DNA of 64,000 nt from Longispora sp047121295 (GTDB lineage: Bacteria; Actinomycetota; Actinomycetes; Mycobacteriales; Micromonosporaceae), in contig NZ_CP139447.1 of assembly GCF_047121295.1 (NCBI RefSeq), positions 7,006,001 to 7,070,000 of the forward strand. The letters are read 5' to 3'. How positions within the stretch are numbered: the stretch's first letter is position 1; the number at the start of each line of letters is the position of its first letter. The translations under genes were made by a program, and so were the position numbers. The notes beneath the pieces were generated by a model that worked only from the letters and a program-made list of their open reading frames with translations, was not told where the DNA came from and made no database searches. Below are positions 16,021 through 29,255 of this stretch, piece by piece.

Positions 16021-16056
16021 GCGAAGGCCCAACCCAGATCTGGGTTGGGCCTTCGC
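16021..16056. terminator. Strong bidirectional terminator between XRE gene and rrn operon
   Basis: A perfect 36-nt palindrome (arms start GCGAAGGCCCAACCCAGA) lies just after the XRE gene stop and just downstream of 5S rRNA, so it can end transcription from both sides. It is a very stable 16-18 bp stem. Confidence 0.88.
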
Positions 16057-16065
16057 TGAAGTTGT

Positions 16066-16182
16066 GTCCGGCGGCGTCCTACTCTCCCACCCCGTCCCCA
16101 GGGCAGTACCATCGGCGCTGAAGGGCTTAGCTTCCGGGTTCGGAATGTGACCGGGCGTTTCCCCTTCGCTATGACCGCCGTA
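16066..16182 (-). rRNA. rrf: 5S ribosomal RNA
   Basis: Read on the minus strand, the sequence begins near TTACGGCGGTCATAGCG and has the conserved GAAACGCCCGGTCACATTCC and GAACCCGGAAGCTAAGCC, ending near GACGCCGCCGGACAC. The length is about 117 nt. It is the last gene of the rrn operon. Confidence 0.95.
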
Positions 16183-16230
16183 ACTCTCTCAGAACAACAG
16201 CACCCGCACTGAACCCATTTTCGTGGGTTT

Positions 16231-16269
16231 GGTGGGTGTTGTTTTCTGTGAACCGTATAGTGGACGCGA
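16231..16269 (-). other. 3' arm of the 23S rRNA processing stem
   Basis: This stretch between 23S and 5S is complementary to 19430-19468 upstream of 23S (about 31 of 35 positions). The two flanks can pair to bring the 23S ends together for RNase III-type processing. Confidence 0.7.
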
Positions 16270-16284
16270 CATTTAGCTTTGGTG

Positions 16285-19401
<3,117 letters not shown>

Positions 19402-19429
19402 ACAACATTGACCAAAGTAAATAAGATGC

Positions 19430-19468
19430 TCGCGTCCACTATACAGTTCTCAAAAAACAACCAACCCC
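19430..19468 (-). other. 5' arm of the 23S rRNA processing stem
   Basis: Pairs with 16231-16269; the conserved core reads TCGCGTCCACTATAC on the plus strand here and is reverse-complementary to the GTATAGTGGACGCGA copy after 23S. Confidence 0.7.
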
Positions 19469-19619
19469 ACACCACCACCCACAACACCTCGCCAAACCCG
19501 AGCTCACGCTCTCGTCGGCCGGTTTATCGTAGAAGGCGCGGACTGTGTCCTTGCATGAAAGACAACCCCACATGCTTGCGGGCCGAAGAAGATTACTCCG
19601 CTCCGGCCACAAGGCCATG

Positions 19620-19649
19620 GTTTGTTCTTTCAGGACTCAACAGGGTGTC
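19620..19649 (-). other. 3' arm of the 16S rRNA processing stem
   Basis: A 30-nt stretch downstream of 16S is reverse-complementary to 21486-21515 in the 16S leader with only two mismatches. The duplex would enclose the 16S precursor for processing. Confidence 0.75.
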
Positions 19650-19831
19650 TTACAACTCCAACCGCACCATCCACACGTTCCCACCAGGCTCCCATCCGAG
19701 GATGGGTGGCTGTACTAGCGTTTTCGGCCGTTGTCGGAGTTGAACTAGTTAGTGTCTCCACCATTAAGCACACCCCCACCGGGACGTTCGCCCAGTGCGG
19801 GGTCTTTGACCGCTTTCGCGGTAAAGAGGCT

Positions 19832-21351
<1,520 letters not shown>

Positions 21352-21485
21352 AAGGTTTGTTTGTTTCCCGGCAAAGAACAATAGCTGGCAAAGAAAATTC
21401 CTTGCCGCTGTTGTCCATTACCAAAGGAATCCACATCTCCCAGAAAACTGGGGACGGGGTAAATCATAATTGGCACTAACTTTCC

Positions 21486-21515
21486 GACACCCTGTTGAGT
21501 TCTCAAAGAACAAAC
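21486..21515 (-). other. 5' arm of the 16S rRNA processing stem
   Basis: Minus-strand GTTTGTTCTTTGAGAACTCA and the following ten bases pair with 19620-19649 (28 of 30 positions). This leader element is typical of actinobacterial rrn operons. Confidence 0.75.
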
Positions 21516-21579
21516 ACACACCACTCAGCGACCTCAGTCACCCTGGGGGTTTTTGTTTACCGCTTGTCTCGCTGGAATT

Positions 21580-21608
21580 ACTGTAGCAGGCCCATTCTCG
21601 CGTCTCAA
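21580..21608 (-). promoter_or_regulatory. Likely rrn promoter (sigma-70-type)
   Basis: On the minus strand TTGAGA and TACAGT are separated by exactly 17 nt, close to the housekeeping consensus, about 230 nt upstream of 16S and just before the conserved leader. No second promoter was identified. Confidence 0.65.
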
Positions 21609-21757
21609 ACCGGGGTATTAATCCCTGTCGATCTGCTTGGTTCTGCTATTCGACCACCAGCCCGGCCACTCGCGATCAACTCCACTGGAGTGATCCGCTC
21701 GCCCGGCTCGCTGGCGCCTCGGAGAACTTTACCCGGTCGGCCGCGCACCGCAAAATC

Positions 21758-21784
21758 GGCCCCCGAGGCCCAGCTCGGAGGGCC
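21758..21784 (-). terminator. Hairpin after the methyltransferase gene
   Basis: GGCCC(C)CGAG-type arms form a 10-bp stem with one bulge and a 6-nt loop, followed on the minus strand by GATTTTG. It would separate the polysaccharide transcript from the rrn promoter. Confidence 0.5.
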
Positions 21785-21795
21785 TGTCGGAGGGC

Positions 21796-22521
21796 CTACC
21801 CCTCCTTCTGGAGCACCACCAGATACTCGGTCCGCAGCGCGTCCAGCTGCCCCAGGCTCGCCACCCGGGTCAACCCCCGGGCCGCCCGCCACCCCACACC
21901 CTTCAACCGGAGCTTCTGCCGCAGCTTGCGCTGCTTGTTGTCCTCGAAGTACCCCTCGAAGGCCACCGTCAGGCCCAGGTCGGCGGCCCGGCGGGCCAGG
22001 TTCCGCGGCGCGATGGCCCGGCGCAGCGTGGTCGGGTACGGGCCGAAGCCCGGCTTGCCGGCGTTCGCCGAGCCCGCCACGCGCCGGCGGAACCAGATGT
22101 GGAAGCTGTGCGGCGTCCACTTGGTCACCAGGGACTTGGGGCTGGCCAGGTGCGGGACGGCGAGCACCATCAGGCCACCGGGGCGCAGCCAGTTCGCGAA
22201 GCGCTCGATCAGGAGCTCGGGCCGGTCGACGTGTTCGAGCACGTACCAGCAGGTGATCAGGTCGAACGTACCGAATGGTGGGGTGTATTCCATCAGGTCG
22301 CAGAGCACGCGCTCGTCGAGCCGGGTGTTCCAGGCCAGCGCGTCGGGGTCGGTGTCGACGCCGACGACGTAGGTGTCCGGGGGCAGGGAGAGCCGGGTGC
22401 GTTTGCCCGCGCCGGCCTCCAGTGCCCGGGAACCGAGGTGTTCGCCGAGCAGTTCGTCGACCCGGGTCTGGAGTGCGGCGCAGGCGTCGGTGGGTCGGTC
22501 GAAGGTCAGCATCTCAGGCAC
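21796..22521 (-). CDS. SAM-dependent methyltransferase (class I)
   Basis: The 241-residue protein has a Rossmann methyltransferase core: motif I LEAGAGKRTRL, an acidic strand end VVGVDTDPDAL, and FDLITCWYVLEHVDRPELLI followed by NWLRPGGLMVLAVPH. This is the Methyltransf_11/23 pattern. The GTG at 22521 overlaps the stop of the glycosyltransferase gene by eight bases; an ATG at 22512 is a possible alternative. The basic C-terminus (KQRKLRQKLRLKG) may sit near membrane or nucleic acid. Its pairing with a WecG/TagA glycosyltransferase suggests methylation of a sugar or lipid-linked glycan, but the substrate is unknown. Confidence 0.8.
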   Translation of the reverse strand: MPEMLTFDRPTDACAALQTRVDELLGEHLGSRALEAGAGKRTRLSLPPDTYVVGVDTDPDALAWNTRLDERVLCDLMEYTPPFGTFDLITCWYVLEHVDRPELLIERFANWLRPGGLMVLAVPHLASPKSLVTKWTPHSFHIWFRRRVAGSANAGKPGFGPYPTTLRRAIAPRNLARRAADLGLTVAFEGYFEDNKQRKLRQKLRLKGVGWRAARGLTRVASLGQLDALRTEYLVVLQKEG

Positions 22522-23251
22522 GGTTCCTCACAGCGGAGCTCAGAAGGCGAATTGCGAAGGGCAGGTCATGCATCAGGTACCTGCCGGCGAGCCGCCGTGG
22601 CTCGCTCAGCAGGCGGTGGATCCATTCCAGACCGGAGCGCTGCATCCAGCGGGGCGCCCGGCGCAGCTCGCCGGCCACGAACTGGACGGAGGCGCCGCAG
22701 CCGACGAACCAGGCGCCGGGCAGGTCGGGCCGCAGCCGGTCGATGACGTGCTCCTGTTTGGGGAAGCCGAGGCCGACGTACACGATATCGGGTTTTGCCT
22801 CTTTTACCCTGGCACACAGCTCGGCGTAGAAGTCGGTGTGTTCGAAGCCGAACGGCGGGCTGATGTGCCCGGCGATGACCAGCCCCGGGCAGCCGGCCTC
22901 CAACGCGGGGCCGGCGGCGGTGCCCGGCGTGCCGCCGATCAGGAACACCGACCGGCCGTCGAGCCCGGCGCCCCGGGACAGGGTCCAGATCAGGCTGGAC
23001 CCGGCGACCCGTTCGGGGAGCGGCGTGCCCGCCAGCCGGGCCGCCCACAGCAGCGGCATCCCGTCGGCGACGACGAGGCTGGCGTCGTCGAGGAAGCCGC
23101 GCGCCTCGGCCGCCCGCAGGGTGATGTCGACGTTCGGCGTGATGATCCGGCCGCCGTCCCCCCGGTCGAGGGCGGCCCGGACATGGGTGATCACCTCCTC
23201 CTCCGTGAGCGCGTCGAAGGCGATGTCGCCGACTGTCACTTTTGCTGCCAA
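22514..23251 (-). CDS. WecG/TagA/CpsF-family glycosyltransferase (GT26)
   Basis: The 245-residue protein shows the full GT26 signature: ITPNVDITLRAA near the N-terminus, ADGMPLLWAARLAG, GSSLIWTL, VFLIGGTPGTA and the hallmark VYVGLGFPKQEHVI. Relatives (WecG, TagA, CpsF) transfer ManNAcA, ManNAc or another sugar to a lipid-linked first sugar at the cytoplasmic membrane face, the second step in making a repeat unit. The annotated start is TTG at 23251 with GGAG close by; a GTG at 23239 is also possible. It is followed by an overlapping methyltransferase gene and diverges from a sulfotransferase gene. Confidence 0.9.
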   Translation of the reverse strand: MAAKVTVGDIAFDALTEEEVITHVRAALDRGDGGRIITPNVDITLRAAEARGFLDDASLVVADGMPLLWAARLAGTPLPERVAGSSLIWTLSRGAGLDGRSVFLIGGTPGTAAGPALEAGCPGLVIAGHISPPFGFEHTDFYAELCARVKEAKPDIVYVGLGFPKQEHVIDRLRPDLPGAWFVGCGASVQFVAGELRRAPRWMQRSGLEWIHRLLSEPRRLAGRYLMHDLPFAIRLLSSAVRNRA

Positions 23252-23285
23252 AGCTCCGAGCCCCGTTCTCTCCGTAATGCTCGCT

Positions 23286-23295
23286 CGTTATAACG
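23286..23295. promoter_or_regulatory. Symmetrical CGTTATAACG between divergent genes
   Basis: A perfect 10-bp palindrome sits in the 69-nt gap between the divergent glycosyltransferase and sulfotransferase genes. TATAAC can be read as a -10 on both strands, so it may be overlapping divergent promoters or a regulator half-site pair. Confidence 0.3.
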
Positions 23296-23320
23296 ATCGG
23301 GCTGGTACAGGAGGGTATGA

Positions 23321-24226
23321 GTGGTTCGCGTAATTTTCATCGGCGCACTCGGCCGGAGCGGCACGACCCTCCTGGAGCGGGTCCTCGGCCAACTGCCGGG
23401 GGTCTGCGCCCTCGGCGAGGTGGTGCACCTCTGGGACCGCGACGTCCGCGACGACGAGCGGTGCGCGTGCGGCAGCCGGTTCTCCCGGTGCGAGTTCTGG
23501 CAGGAGGTCGGGGACCGGGCGTTCGGCGGCTGGCACCGCCTGGACGTGCCCCGGCTGCTGGAGCTGCGGGCCGCCGTGGAGCGGACCCGGTACATCCCCC
23601 GGCTGGCGGTGCGGGGCGGGGACGCGGTCGCCGACTACGCCTGGTACTACCGGCGGGTCTACCAGGCCGCGGCCGAGGTCAGCGGCTCCGAGGTGGTCAT
23701 CGACTCCTCGAAGCACGCGGCGCTCGCGTACTGCCTGCGCTACTCCCCCGAGGTGGACCTGCGGGTGCTGCACGTGGTCCGCGACGCGCGCGGGGTCGCC
23801 TACTCCTGGACCAAGGAGGTGGCCCGGCCCGAGGCCGACGGGGACGCGATGACCCGGTACACGCCGGCCCGCTCGGCGATGCTGTGGAACGCGCACAACG
23901 CGGCGTTCGGCGTGCTCAGGAGGCGCGGCGTCCCCACCCGCCGGGTCCGGTACGAGAACTTCATGCGCGACCCGGTGGCCGTGACCCGCTCCCTGGCCCG
24001 GTTCGTCGGCGTGGAGCCCGGCCCGTTGGAGTTCCTGACCGCCGACTCCGCGCGGCTGGACACCTGCCACAGCGCCGCCGGTAACCCGATGCGGTTCACC
24101 GTGGGCCCGGTGCCGCTCCGCCGCGACGAGGCCTGGCGGACCTCCCTTCCCCCCCGGCAGCGGCAGATCGTCCGCGCCCTGGCCGGGCCCCTCCTCAGCC
24201 GCTACGGCTACCTCCGGAGTCTGTGA
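23321..24226 (+). CDS. Sulfotransferase family protein
   Basis: The 301-residue protein has the PAPS 5'-phosphosulfate loop at the extreme N-terminus (FIGALGRSGTTLLERVLGQL), a CACGSRFSRCEFW cysteine cluster typical of this bacterial sulfotransferase group, and the 3'-phosphate motif LHVVRDARGVAYSW at about residue 150. It would transfer sulfate from PAPS to an unknown glycan, lipid or small molecule. The GTG at 23321 has an excellent ribosome site (AGGAGGG). The next gene, a GT2 glycosyltransferase, starts 3 nt after its stop. This is the second sulfotransferase of the region. Confidence 0.87.
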   Translation: MVRVIFIGALGRSGTTLLERVLGQLPGVCALGEVVHLWDRDVRDDERCACGSRFSRCEFWQEVGDRAFGGWHRLDVPRLLELRAAVERTRYIPRLAVRGGDAVADYAWYYRRVYQAAAEVSGSEVVIDSSKHAALAYCLRYSPEVDLRVLHVVRDARGVAYSWTKEVARPEADGDAMTRYTPARSAMLWNAHNAAFGVLRRRGVPTRRVRYENFMRDPVAVTRSLARFVGVEPGPLEFLTADSARLDTCHSAAGNPMRFTVGPVPLRRDEAWRTSLPPRQRQIVRALAGPLLSRYGYLRSL

Positions 24227-24229
24227 CCC

Positions 24230-25141
24230 ATGTACTGGCCGTCCATCGGGGTCGTCATCCCCACCCATCGCCGTCCCGAACAGCTCCGGGCGGCCGTCGC
24301 GTCCGTGGTGGCCCAGGAGTACCCGGGCGAGCTGCGGGTCATCGTCGTCTACGACCGGGCCGAGCCCGACTTCATGGTGGCCAGCGGCGGCGCCCGCCCG
24401 GTCATGGTGCTGTCGAACAACCGCACCCCGGGGCTGGCCGGGGCCCGCAACACCGGCATCCTCGCCCTGGACACCGACCTGGTCGCGTTCTGCGACGACG
24501 ACGACGAGTGGCGGCCCGGCAAGGTCGTCACCCAGTCGATGGCGCTGTGGCGCAAGCCGCTCGCGGAGTTCGGCACGTGCTCGATCGAGGTGGCCTACAA
24601 CGGGCAGGTCAACGAGCGGCTCGCCGGCCGCACCGAGGTCAGCCACGCCGACCTGTTGCAGTCCCGGATGTCCATGCTGCACTCGTCGACGTTCGTGATC
24701 CGGCGGTCCGCGCTGATGGGCGGGCTGGGCCTGGTCGCCGAGGACGCGCCCGGCAGCCAGAACGAGGACTGGGACCTGCTGCTCCGCGCCGCCGCCCGGC
24801 ACCCGATCGTGCACGTGGACCAGGCGCTGGTCCGGGTGGCGTGGGGGGTGGGGTCGCTGTTCGCCCGACAGTACGACACGAAGATCTCGTCGCTGCGCTG
24901 GATGCTGAACAGGCACCCGGAGATCGGTACCTGCCGGACCGGGGCCGCCCGGGTCTACGGCCAGCTGGCCTGCTGGTACGCCGCGAAGGGCGACCGGAAG
25001 CAGTCGGTGCGCTGGGCGCGCGCGGCGCTGCGGCAGCGGTGGCGGGAGCCGAGGGCGGCGATCGCGCTGGCGGCCACGGCCCGGATCGTCACGGTCGAGA
25101 AGGTGGTCTCCGCGCTGCACAAGCGCGGCCACGGGATCTAG
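24230..25141 (+). CDS. Family 2 glycosyltransferase
   Basis: The 303-residue protein has a GT-A nucleotide-sugar fold. The N-terminus reads IGVVIPTHRRPEQLRAAVAS, then NNRTPGLAGARNTGI, and the DxD region reads LVAFCDDDDEW. A later NEDWDLLLRAA matches the ED acceptor-site motif. No membrane segment is evident, so it is probably a soluble or peripheral enzyme adding a sugar to a lipid-linked intermediate. It follows the sulfotransferase by 3 nt in the same operon. The donor and acceptor sugars cannot be told from sequence. Confidence 0.88.
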   Translation: MYWPSIGVVIPTHRRPEQLRAAVASVVAQEYPGELRVIVVYDRAEPDFMVASGGARPVMVLSNNRTPGLAGARNTGILALDTDLVAFCDDDDEWRPGKVVTQSMALWRKPLAEFGTCSIEVAYNGQVNERLAGRTEVSHADLLQSRMSMLHSSTFVIRRSALMGGLGLVAEDAPGSQNEDWDLLLRAAARHPIVHVDQALVRVAWGVGSLFARQYDTKISSLRWMLNRHPEIGTCRTGAARVYGQLACWYAAKGDRKQSVRWARAALRQRWREPRAAIALAATARIVTVEKVVSALHKRGHGI

Positions 25142-25256
25142 ACCGTCGCCGGTCGCGGTGCGGCGCCCCGGGCCGCGACGCGGCGTCGTGGTGCGGCTTC
25201 CCGGGATGCGGCGCGGAGTCGCGGTCGTGGTGCGGCGGCCCGGCCGCGCCGGGTCG

Positions 25257-26162
25257 CTACTTCGTCAACCCGATCGGGTTCGGATACGGCAGGGCACCGG
25301 CGGCAGCGGCGGCCAGTGGCGTGAGCAGTTCCACGAGGCGGGCGGTGTCCACCCCGCGCCACGGGTCCTCGGCGATGACGTCCGTCCGGGCCTCCACCTG
25401 CGCGAACGCCGCCTCCCCGAACTCCGTCGGCTTCCCGGCGGCGTCGAGCCAGCCCTTCCCGACCAGCCGCGCCTCGGCCAGGGCCCACTCCTCGTCGGTC
25501 CAGCCCCGGGCCGGCTGCAGCAGCGCCCGGTCGTTGTCGAGCGCGGCCCGCCAGGCCAGGCTCTCGCAGCCGTCGAGGCCGGCGACCACGAGCGCGGCCA
25601 CGTGCCCGTCGCCCCGGTGCTCCCGGAGGATCGTGGCGGCGTGCCACAGCACGTCGAGCGGGTCGGTGGGCCAGGGCAGCGCGGCGTTCGCGGCGGAGAG
25701 CGGTCGGCCGACGGTGTCGACGGCCCCGGCGGCCTGCCGCAGCAGCCCGGCGGCCTCGGCCAGAGTCGCGTCCAGCCCGGCGGCCCCGGGCTCATTCGCG
25801 TGCGGCCCGGGGTCCACGAGCCCGGCGTCCCCAAGCCCGGCGGCCCCGGCCGTGGGCGCCACGCCCAGCAGCCGCTCCAGCGCGGCACGCGCCCCGGCCG
25901 CCCGGGCCTCCAGCACGGCCTCCGGCCCCGCCAGCTCCCACAACCCCGGCAGCGCCCGCTCCACCATCCGGGGCGCGAACCCGAAGAACATCGCCGTCAC
26001 CGGTGCCGCCGCGACGGCCCCGAGCGGCGCGGCCCGGCCGCCGAAGTAGCCCCGCCAGAAGCCGCGCAGCCCGGCCTCCTCGAAGGCCGCTCTGCATTCC
26101 GGCGCGAAATATGTCACTGCGTGCAACGGCTCGAACAGGGTCCACATCCGGCGCGCGATCAT
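25257..26162 (-). CDS. SCO6745-family conserved actinobacterial protein, function unknown
   Basis: From the ATG at 26162 the protein has 301 residues and begins MIARRMWTLFEPLHAVTYFA, the typical start of a conserved actinobacterial family represented by Streptomyces SCO6745. It continues with LRGFWRGYFGGRAAPLG and FFGFAPRMVERALPG. A middle alanine/proline-rich insert (AGAAGLGDAGLVDPGPHAN) separates the two parts. An upstream ATG at 26198 would add 12 residues with a poorer match. The function is unknown; other members are predicted to be soluble and helical. It converges on the GT2 gene and lies downstream of cysN on the same strand beyond a terminator. Confidence 0.75.
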   Translation of the reverse strand: MIARRMWTLFEPLHAVTYFAPECRAAFEEAGLRGFWRGYFGGRAAPLGAVAAAPVTAMFFGFAPRMVERALPGLWELAGPEAVLEARAAGARAALERLLGVAPTAGAAGLGDAGLVDPGPHANEPGAAGLDATLAEAAGLLRQAAGAVDTVGRPLSAANAALPWPTDPLDVLWHAATILREHRGDGHVAALVVAGLDGCESLAWRAALDNDRALLQPARGWTDEEWALAEARLVGKGWLDAAGKPTEFGEAAFAQVEARTDVIAEDPWRGVDTARLVELLTPLAAAAAGALPYPNPIGLTK

Positions 26163-26209
26163 CGCCCCATCATGGTGCCCCGCGAAGAGCAAAACCATCC
26201 TTTGTTACG

Positions 26210-26236
26210 GAGAAGACCGACCCGCGCGGGTCGGCC
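26210..26236 (-). terminator. Terminator after cysN
   Basis: A perfect palindrome CCGACCCGCGCGGGTCGG (26217-26234) followed on the minus strand by TCTTCTCC lies 10 nt after the cysN stop. Confidence 0.6.
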
Positions 26237-26243
26237 CTCCCCC

Positions 26244-27488
26244 TCAGACGATGATGCCCGCGCCCACGGTCCGGTTCGTCGACTCGTCGATCACGATGAA
26301 GCCGCCGGTCACCCGGTTCCGCCGGTACTCGTCGCACAGCAGCGGCACGGTCGTCCGCAGCCGGATCCGGCCGATCTCGTTCAGCCCGAGCGACGGCGCG
26401 GTCTCGTCCCGGTGCAGCGTGTTGATGTCGAGCCGGTAGTGCAGATCCTTGACGATGGCGCGCGCGGTCCGGGTGGTGTGCTTGATCGCGTACTTCTTGC
26501 CCCGCACGAGCGGCGCGCTCTCGTCCATCCAGCACACCATGGCCTCGACGTCCTGGGAGACCTGCGGCTGGTTGTTGGGCCGGCAGATCAGGTCGCCCCG
26601 GGAGATGTCGATCTCGTCCTCCAGCCGGACGGTCACCGACATCGGCGGGTACGCCTCGGCGACCGGCCCGTCGGCGGTCTCGATGGCCGAGATCCGGGAC
26701 GTGAACCCGGACGGCAGCACGGTCACCTCGTCGCCCGGCTTGAGCACGCCGGACGCGACCTGGCCGGCGTAGCCCCGGTAGTCGCGGGCGGAGTTGGACT
26801 GCGGCCGGATCACGTACTGCACGGGGAACCGGGTGTCGACCAGGTTGCGGTCGGACGCGATGTGCAGGTTCTCCAGGTGGTGCAGGAGCGCGGGGCCGTC
26901 GTACCACGGCATGTTCGTGGATCGGGTGACGATGTTGTCGCCCTTGAGCGCGGAGATCGGGATGACGGACAGGTCCGGCACCTCGAGCTTGGTCGCGAAC
27001 GCCCGGAACTCGGCCCGGATCTGCTCGAAGACCTCCTCCGACCAGTCGACCAGGTCCATCTTGTTGACGCACAGCACCATGTGCGGCACCCGCAGCAGCG
27101 AGCACAGGAACGCGTGCCGGCGCGACTGCTCGACCAGCCCCTTGCGCGCGTCGACCAGGATCAGCGCCAGGTCGGCCGTGGACGCCCCGGTGACCATGTT
27201 CCGGGTGTACTGGATGTGCCCCGGGGTGTCGGCGATGATGAACTTACGCTTGGGCGTGGCGAAGTACCGGTACGCGACGTCGATCGTGATGCCCTGCTCC
27301 CGCTCGGCGCGCAGGCCGTCGGTGAGCAGCGCCAGGTCGGTGTAGTCGTCGCCCCGGGCGGCGCTGGTGGCCTCGACGGCCGCCAGCTGGTCCTCGAAGA
27401 TGGACTTCGAGTCGTACAGCAGCCGGCCGATCAGCGTGGACTTACCGTCGTCCACGGACCCGGCTGTGGCGAATCTCAGAATGTCCAT
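26244..27488 (-). CDS. cysN: Sulfate adenylyltransferase subunit 1 (GTPase subunit)
   Basis: CysN is the regulatory GTPase of ATP sulfurylase; GTP hydrolysis drives APS formation by CysD. The 414 residues show G1 GSVDDGKSTLIGRLL at the start, G3 IADTPGHIQYTRNM, G4 CVNKMDLVDW and an EF-Tu-like beta-barrel C-terminus. There is no fused APS kinase domain, unlike CysNC proteins; the kinase is encoded separately at 1900-3417. It begins one base after the cysD stop. It is the last gene of the priming-transferase/cysQ/cysD/cysN operon. Confidence 0.96.
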   Translation of the reverse strand: MDILRFATAGSVDDGKSTLIGRLLYDSKSIFEDQLAAVEATSAARGDDYTDLALLTDGLRAEREQGITIDVAYRYFATPKRKFIIADTPGHIQYTRNMVTGASTADLALILVDARKGLVEQSRRHAFLCSLLRVPHMVLCVNKMDLVDWSEEVFEQIRAEFRAFATKLEVPDLSVIPISALKGDNIVTRSTNMPWYDGPALLHHLENLHIASDRNLVDTRFPVQYVIRPQSNSARDYRGYAGQVASGVLKPGDEVTVLPSGFTSRISAIETADGPVAEAYPPMSVTVRLEDEIDISRGDLICRPNNQPQVSQDVEAMVCWMDESAPLVRGKKYAIKHTTRTARAIVKDLHYRLDINTLHRDETAPSLGLNEIGRIRLRTTVPLLCDEYRRNRVTGGFIVIDESTNRTVGAGIIV

Positions 27489-27489
27489 C

Positions 27490-28413
27490 TTAGAAATATC
27501 CCTCGCGCTTGCGGTCCTCCATGGCTGCCTCGCTGACCCGGTCGTCGCCCCGGGTCGCGCCGCGCTCGGTGATCCGAGTGGAGGCGACCTCGTCGATCAC
27601 CTTGGCCACGGTGTCGGCGTCGGACTTCACGGCCGCGGTGCAGGACGCGTCGCCGACCGTGCGGTAGCGGACCTGCTCCTTGAACGGCTTCTCACCCGAA
27701 CGCACCGGCAGGACGTCGTGCACCGCGTACAGCATGCCGTCGCGGTCGACGACCTCGCGCTCGTGCGCGAAGTAGATCGACGGGAGCTCGATGTTCTCCC
27801 GGGCGATGTAGTGCCAGACGTCCAGCTCGGTCCAGTTGGACAGCGGGAACACCCGGATCGACTCGCCCTGCTGGACCCGCGCGTTGTACAGCGACCACAG
27901 CTCGGGGCGCTGGTTCTTCGGGTCCCACTGGCCGAACTCGTCGCGGAAGCTGAACACCCGCTCCTTGGCCCGGGCCTTCTCCTCGTCGCGGCGCGCGCCG
28001 CCGAACAGCGCGTCGAAGCGGTACTTCTCGACGGCGTCGAGCAGCACCGGGGTCTGGATCGGGTTGCGCATCCCCGACGGCGGCTCGACGACCAGGCCGG
28101 TGTCGATGGCCTCCTGCACGCTGGCGACGAGCAGCTGGCTGCCCAGCTCCTCGACCCGCTGGTCCCGGAAGTCCAGCACCTCGGCGAAGTTGTGCCCGGT
28201 GTCGACGTGCAGCAGCGGGAACGGGATCCTGCCCGGCGCGAACGCCTTCTCCGCGAGCCGGAGCAGGACGATCGAGTCCTTACCGCCCGAGAACAGCAGC
28301 ACCGGGCGCTCGGACTCGGCCACCACCTCGCGGAACACGAAGATCGCCTCAGCTTCGAGGGCGTCGAGGTGCGTGACCGTATAACCCACTGGCGCGGTAG
28401 GGAATTCGGTCAT
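27490..28413 (-). CDS. cysD: Sulfate adenylyltransferase subunit 2
   Basis: CysD is the catalytic subunit that adenylylates sulfate to APS. The 307-residue protein carries the PP-loop LLFSGGKDSIVLLRLA near residue 40 and the family stretches FPLLHVDTGHNFAEV, RSGEKPFKEQVRYRTVGDAS and the C-terminal MEDRKREGYF. The ATG at 28413 has CGGAG upstream. It follows cysQ by 17 nt and precedes cysN by one base, so all are co-transcribed. Confidence 0.97.
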   Translation of the reverse strand: MTEFPTAPVGYTVTHLDALEAEAIFVFREVVAESERPVLLFSGGKDSIVLLRLAEKAFAPGRIPFPLLHVDTGHNFAEVLDFRDQRVEELGSQLLVASVQEAIDTGLVVEPPSGMRNPIQTPVLLDAVEKYRFDALFGGARRDEEKARAKERVFSFRDEFGQWDPKNQRPELWSLYNARVQQGESIRVFPLSNWTELDVWHYIARENIELPSIYFAHEREVVDRDGMLYAVHDVLPVRSGEKPFKEQVRYRTVGDASCTAAVKSDADTVAKVIDEVASTRITERGATRGDDRVSEAAMEDRKREGYF

Positions 28414-28430
28414 TTATGTGCTCCGATAGG

Positions 28431-29255
28431 CTAAAGGGACGAAATGGTGGCGAGCAGCCGGTGCGCGAGATCCTTGCGACAGACCAGCAGGTCAGGAAGC
28501 GTGGGGTCAGGCTGGTTGTAGTCCAGCACAGAACCGTCGATCCGGGAAGTGTGCAGCCCCGTGGCTCGGGCCACAGCGACGGGGGCGGCGGAGTCCCACT
28601 CGTACTGGCCGCCGGCGTGCACGTAGGCGTCCACCTCGCCCGTGACCACGGCGGACACCTTCACGCCGGCCGAGCCCATCGGGACCAGCTCGGCCCCCAG
28701 CTCGTCCGCGAGCGCGGTCAGGAAGGCCGGCGGCCGGGACCTGCTGCACGCGATCCGCAGGGTTTCGTGCGCGACGGCCGCAGGCGCCGTCCTCGCGCCG
28801 AGGACCGGAGCGCCCGGGCTGCTCCGCAGCGGCGGATAGGCCGGCGGGGTGTCGGTACCCAGGATGATCCCCCGGGCCGGCATCCCGACCGCGCCGGCGA
28901 CCAGGTCCCCGGGGCCGGGCCGGGCCAGCGCCCGCCGCCACAGCGCCACGTGCACGGCCCAGTCGGTGCGGCCCTCCTCGGAGAACTCCCGGGTACCGTC
29001 CAGCGGGTCGATGATCCACACCCGGTCGGCGCCGAGCCGGGCCGAACTGTCGGCCCCCTCCTCGGACAGCACCGCGTCCCCGGGCCGCCAGCGCTCCAGG
29101 GCGCCCGTCAGCAGCTCGTGCGAGATCTTGTCGCCGGCGTTCTTCAGCATCAGGGCGTCGTCGAAGCCCAGCTCGGCGCGCAGGGCGAGCAGGGCTTCCC
29201 CCGCCGCCCGGGCCAGCCAGCGGGCGAACGCGGCATCTCCAGCCGGAGTGATCAT
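28431..29255 (-). CDS. cysQ: 3'(2'),5'-bisphosphate nucleotidase (PAP phosphatase)
   Basis: CysQ removes the 3'-phosphate from PAP, the inhibitory by-product of sulfotransferases. The 274-residue protein has the inositol-monophosphatase-superfamily metal motifs: SEEGADSS, WIIDPLDGTREF and the C-terminal YEWDSAAPVAVA. The ATG at 29255 was chosen because GGGAG lies 7 nt upstream and the family N-terminus starts here; it overlaps the stop of the priming-transferase gene by one base (TGATG). This coupling to a polysaccharide priming enzyme strongly suggests that PAP is produced by sulfation of the glycan made in this locus. Confidence 0.92.
   Translation of the reverse strand: MITPAGDAAFARWLARAAGEALLALRAELGFDDALMLKNAGDKISHELLTGALERWRPGDAVLSEEGADSSARLGADRVWIIDPLDGTREFSEEGRTDWAVHVALWRRALARPGPGDLVAGAVGMPARGIILGTDTPPAYPPLRSSPGAPVLGARTAPAAVAHETLRIACSRSRPPAFLTALADELGAELVPMGSAGVKVSAVVTGEVDAYVHAGGQYEWDSAAPVAVARATGLHTSRIDGSVLDYNQPDPTLPDLLVCRKDLAHRLLATISSL

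Larger units (their letters stand above)
21352..21795 (-). other. rrn leader and upstream region
   Basis: The 444 nt upstream of 16S contain no credible protein gene. From 16S outward they hold the 5' arm of the 16S processing stem (21486-21515), a promoter-like sequence (21580-21608) and a hairpin after the methyltransferase gene (21758-21784). Confidence 0.75.
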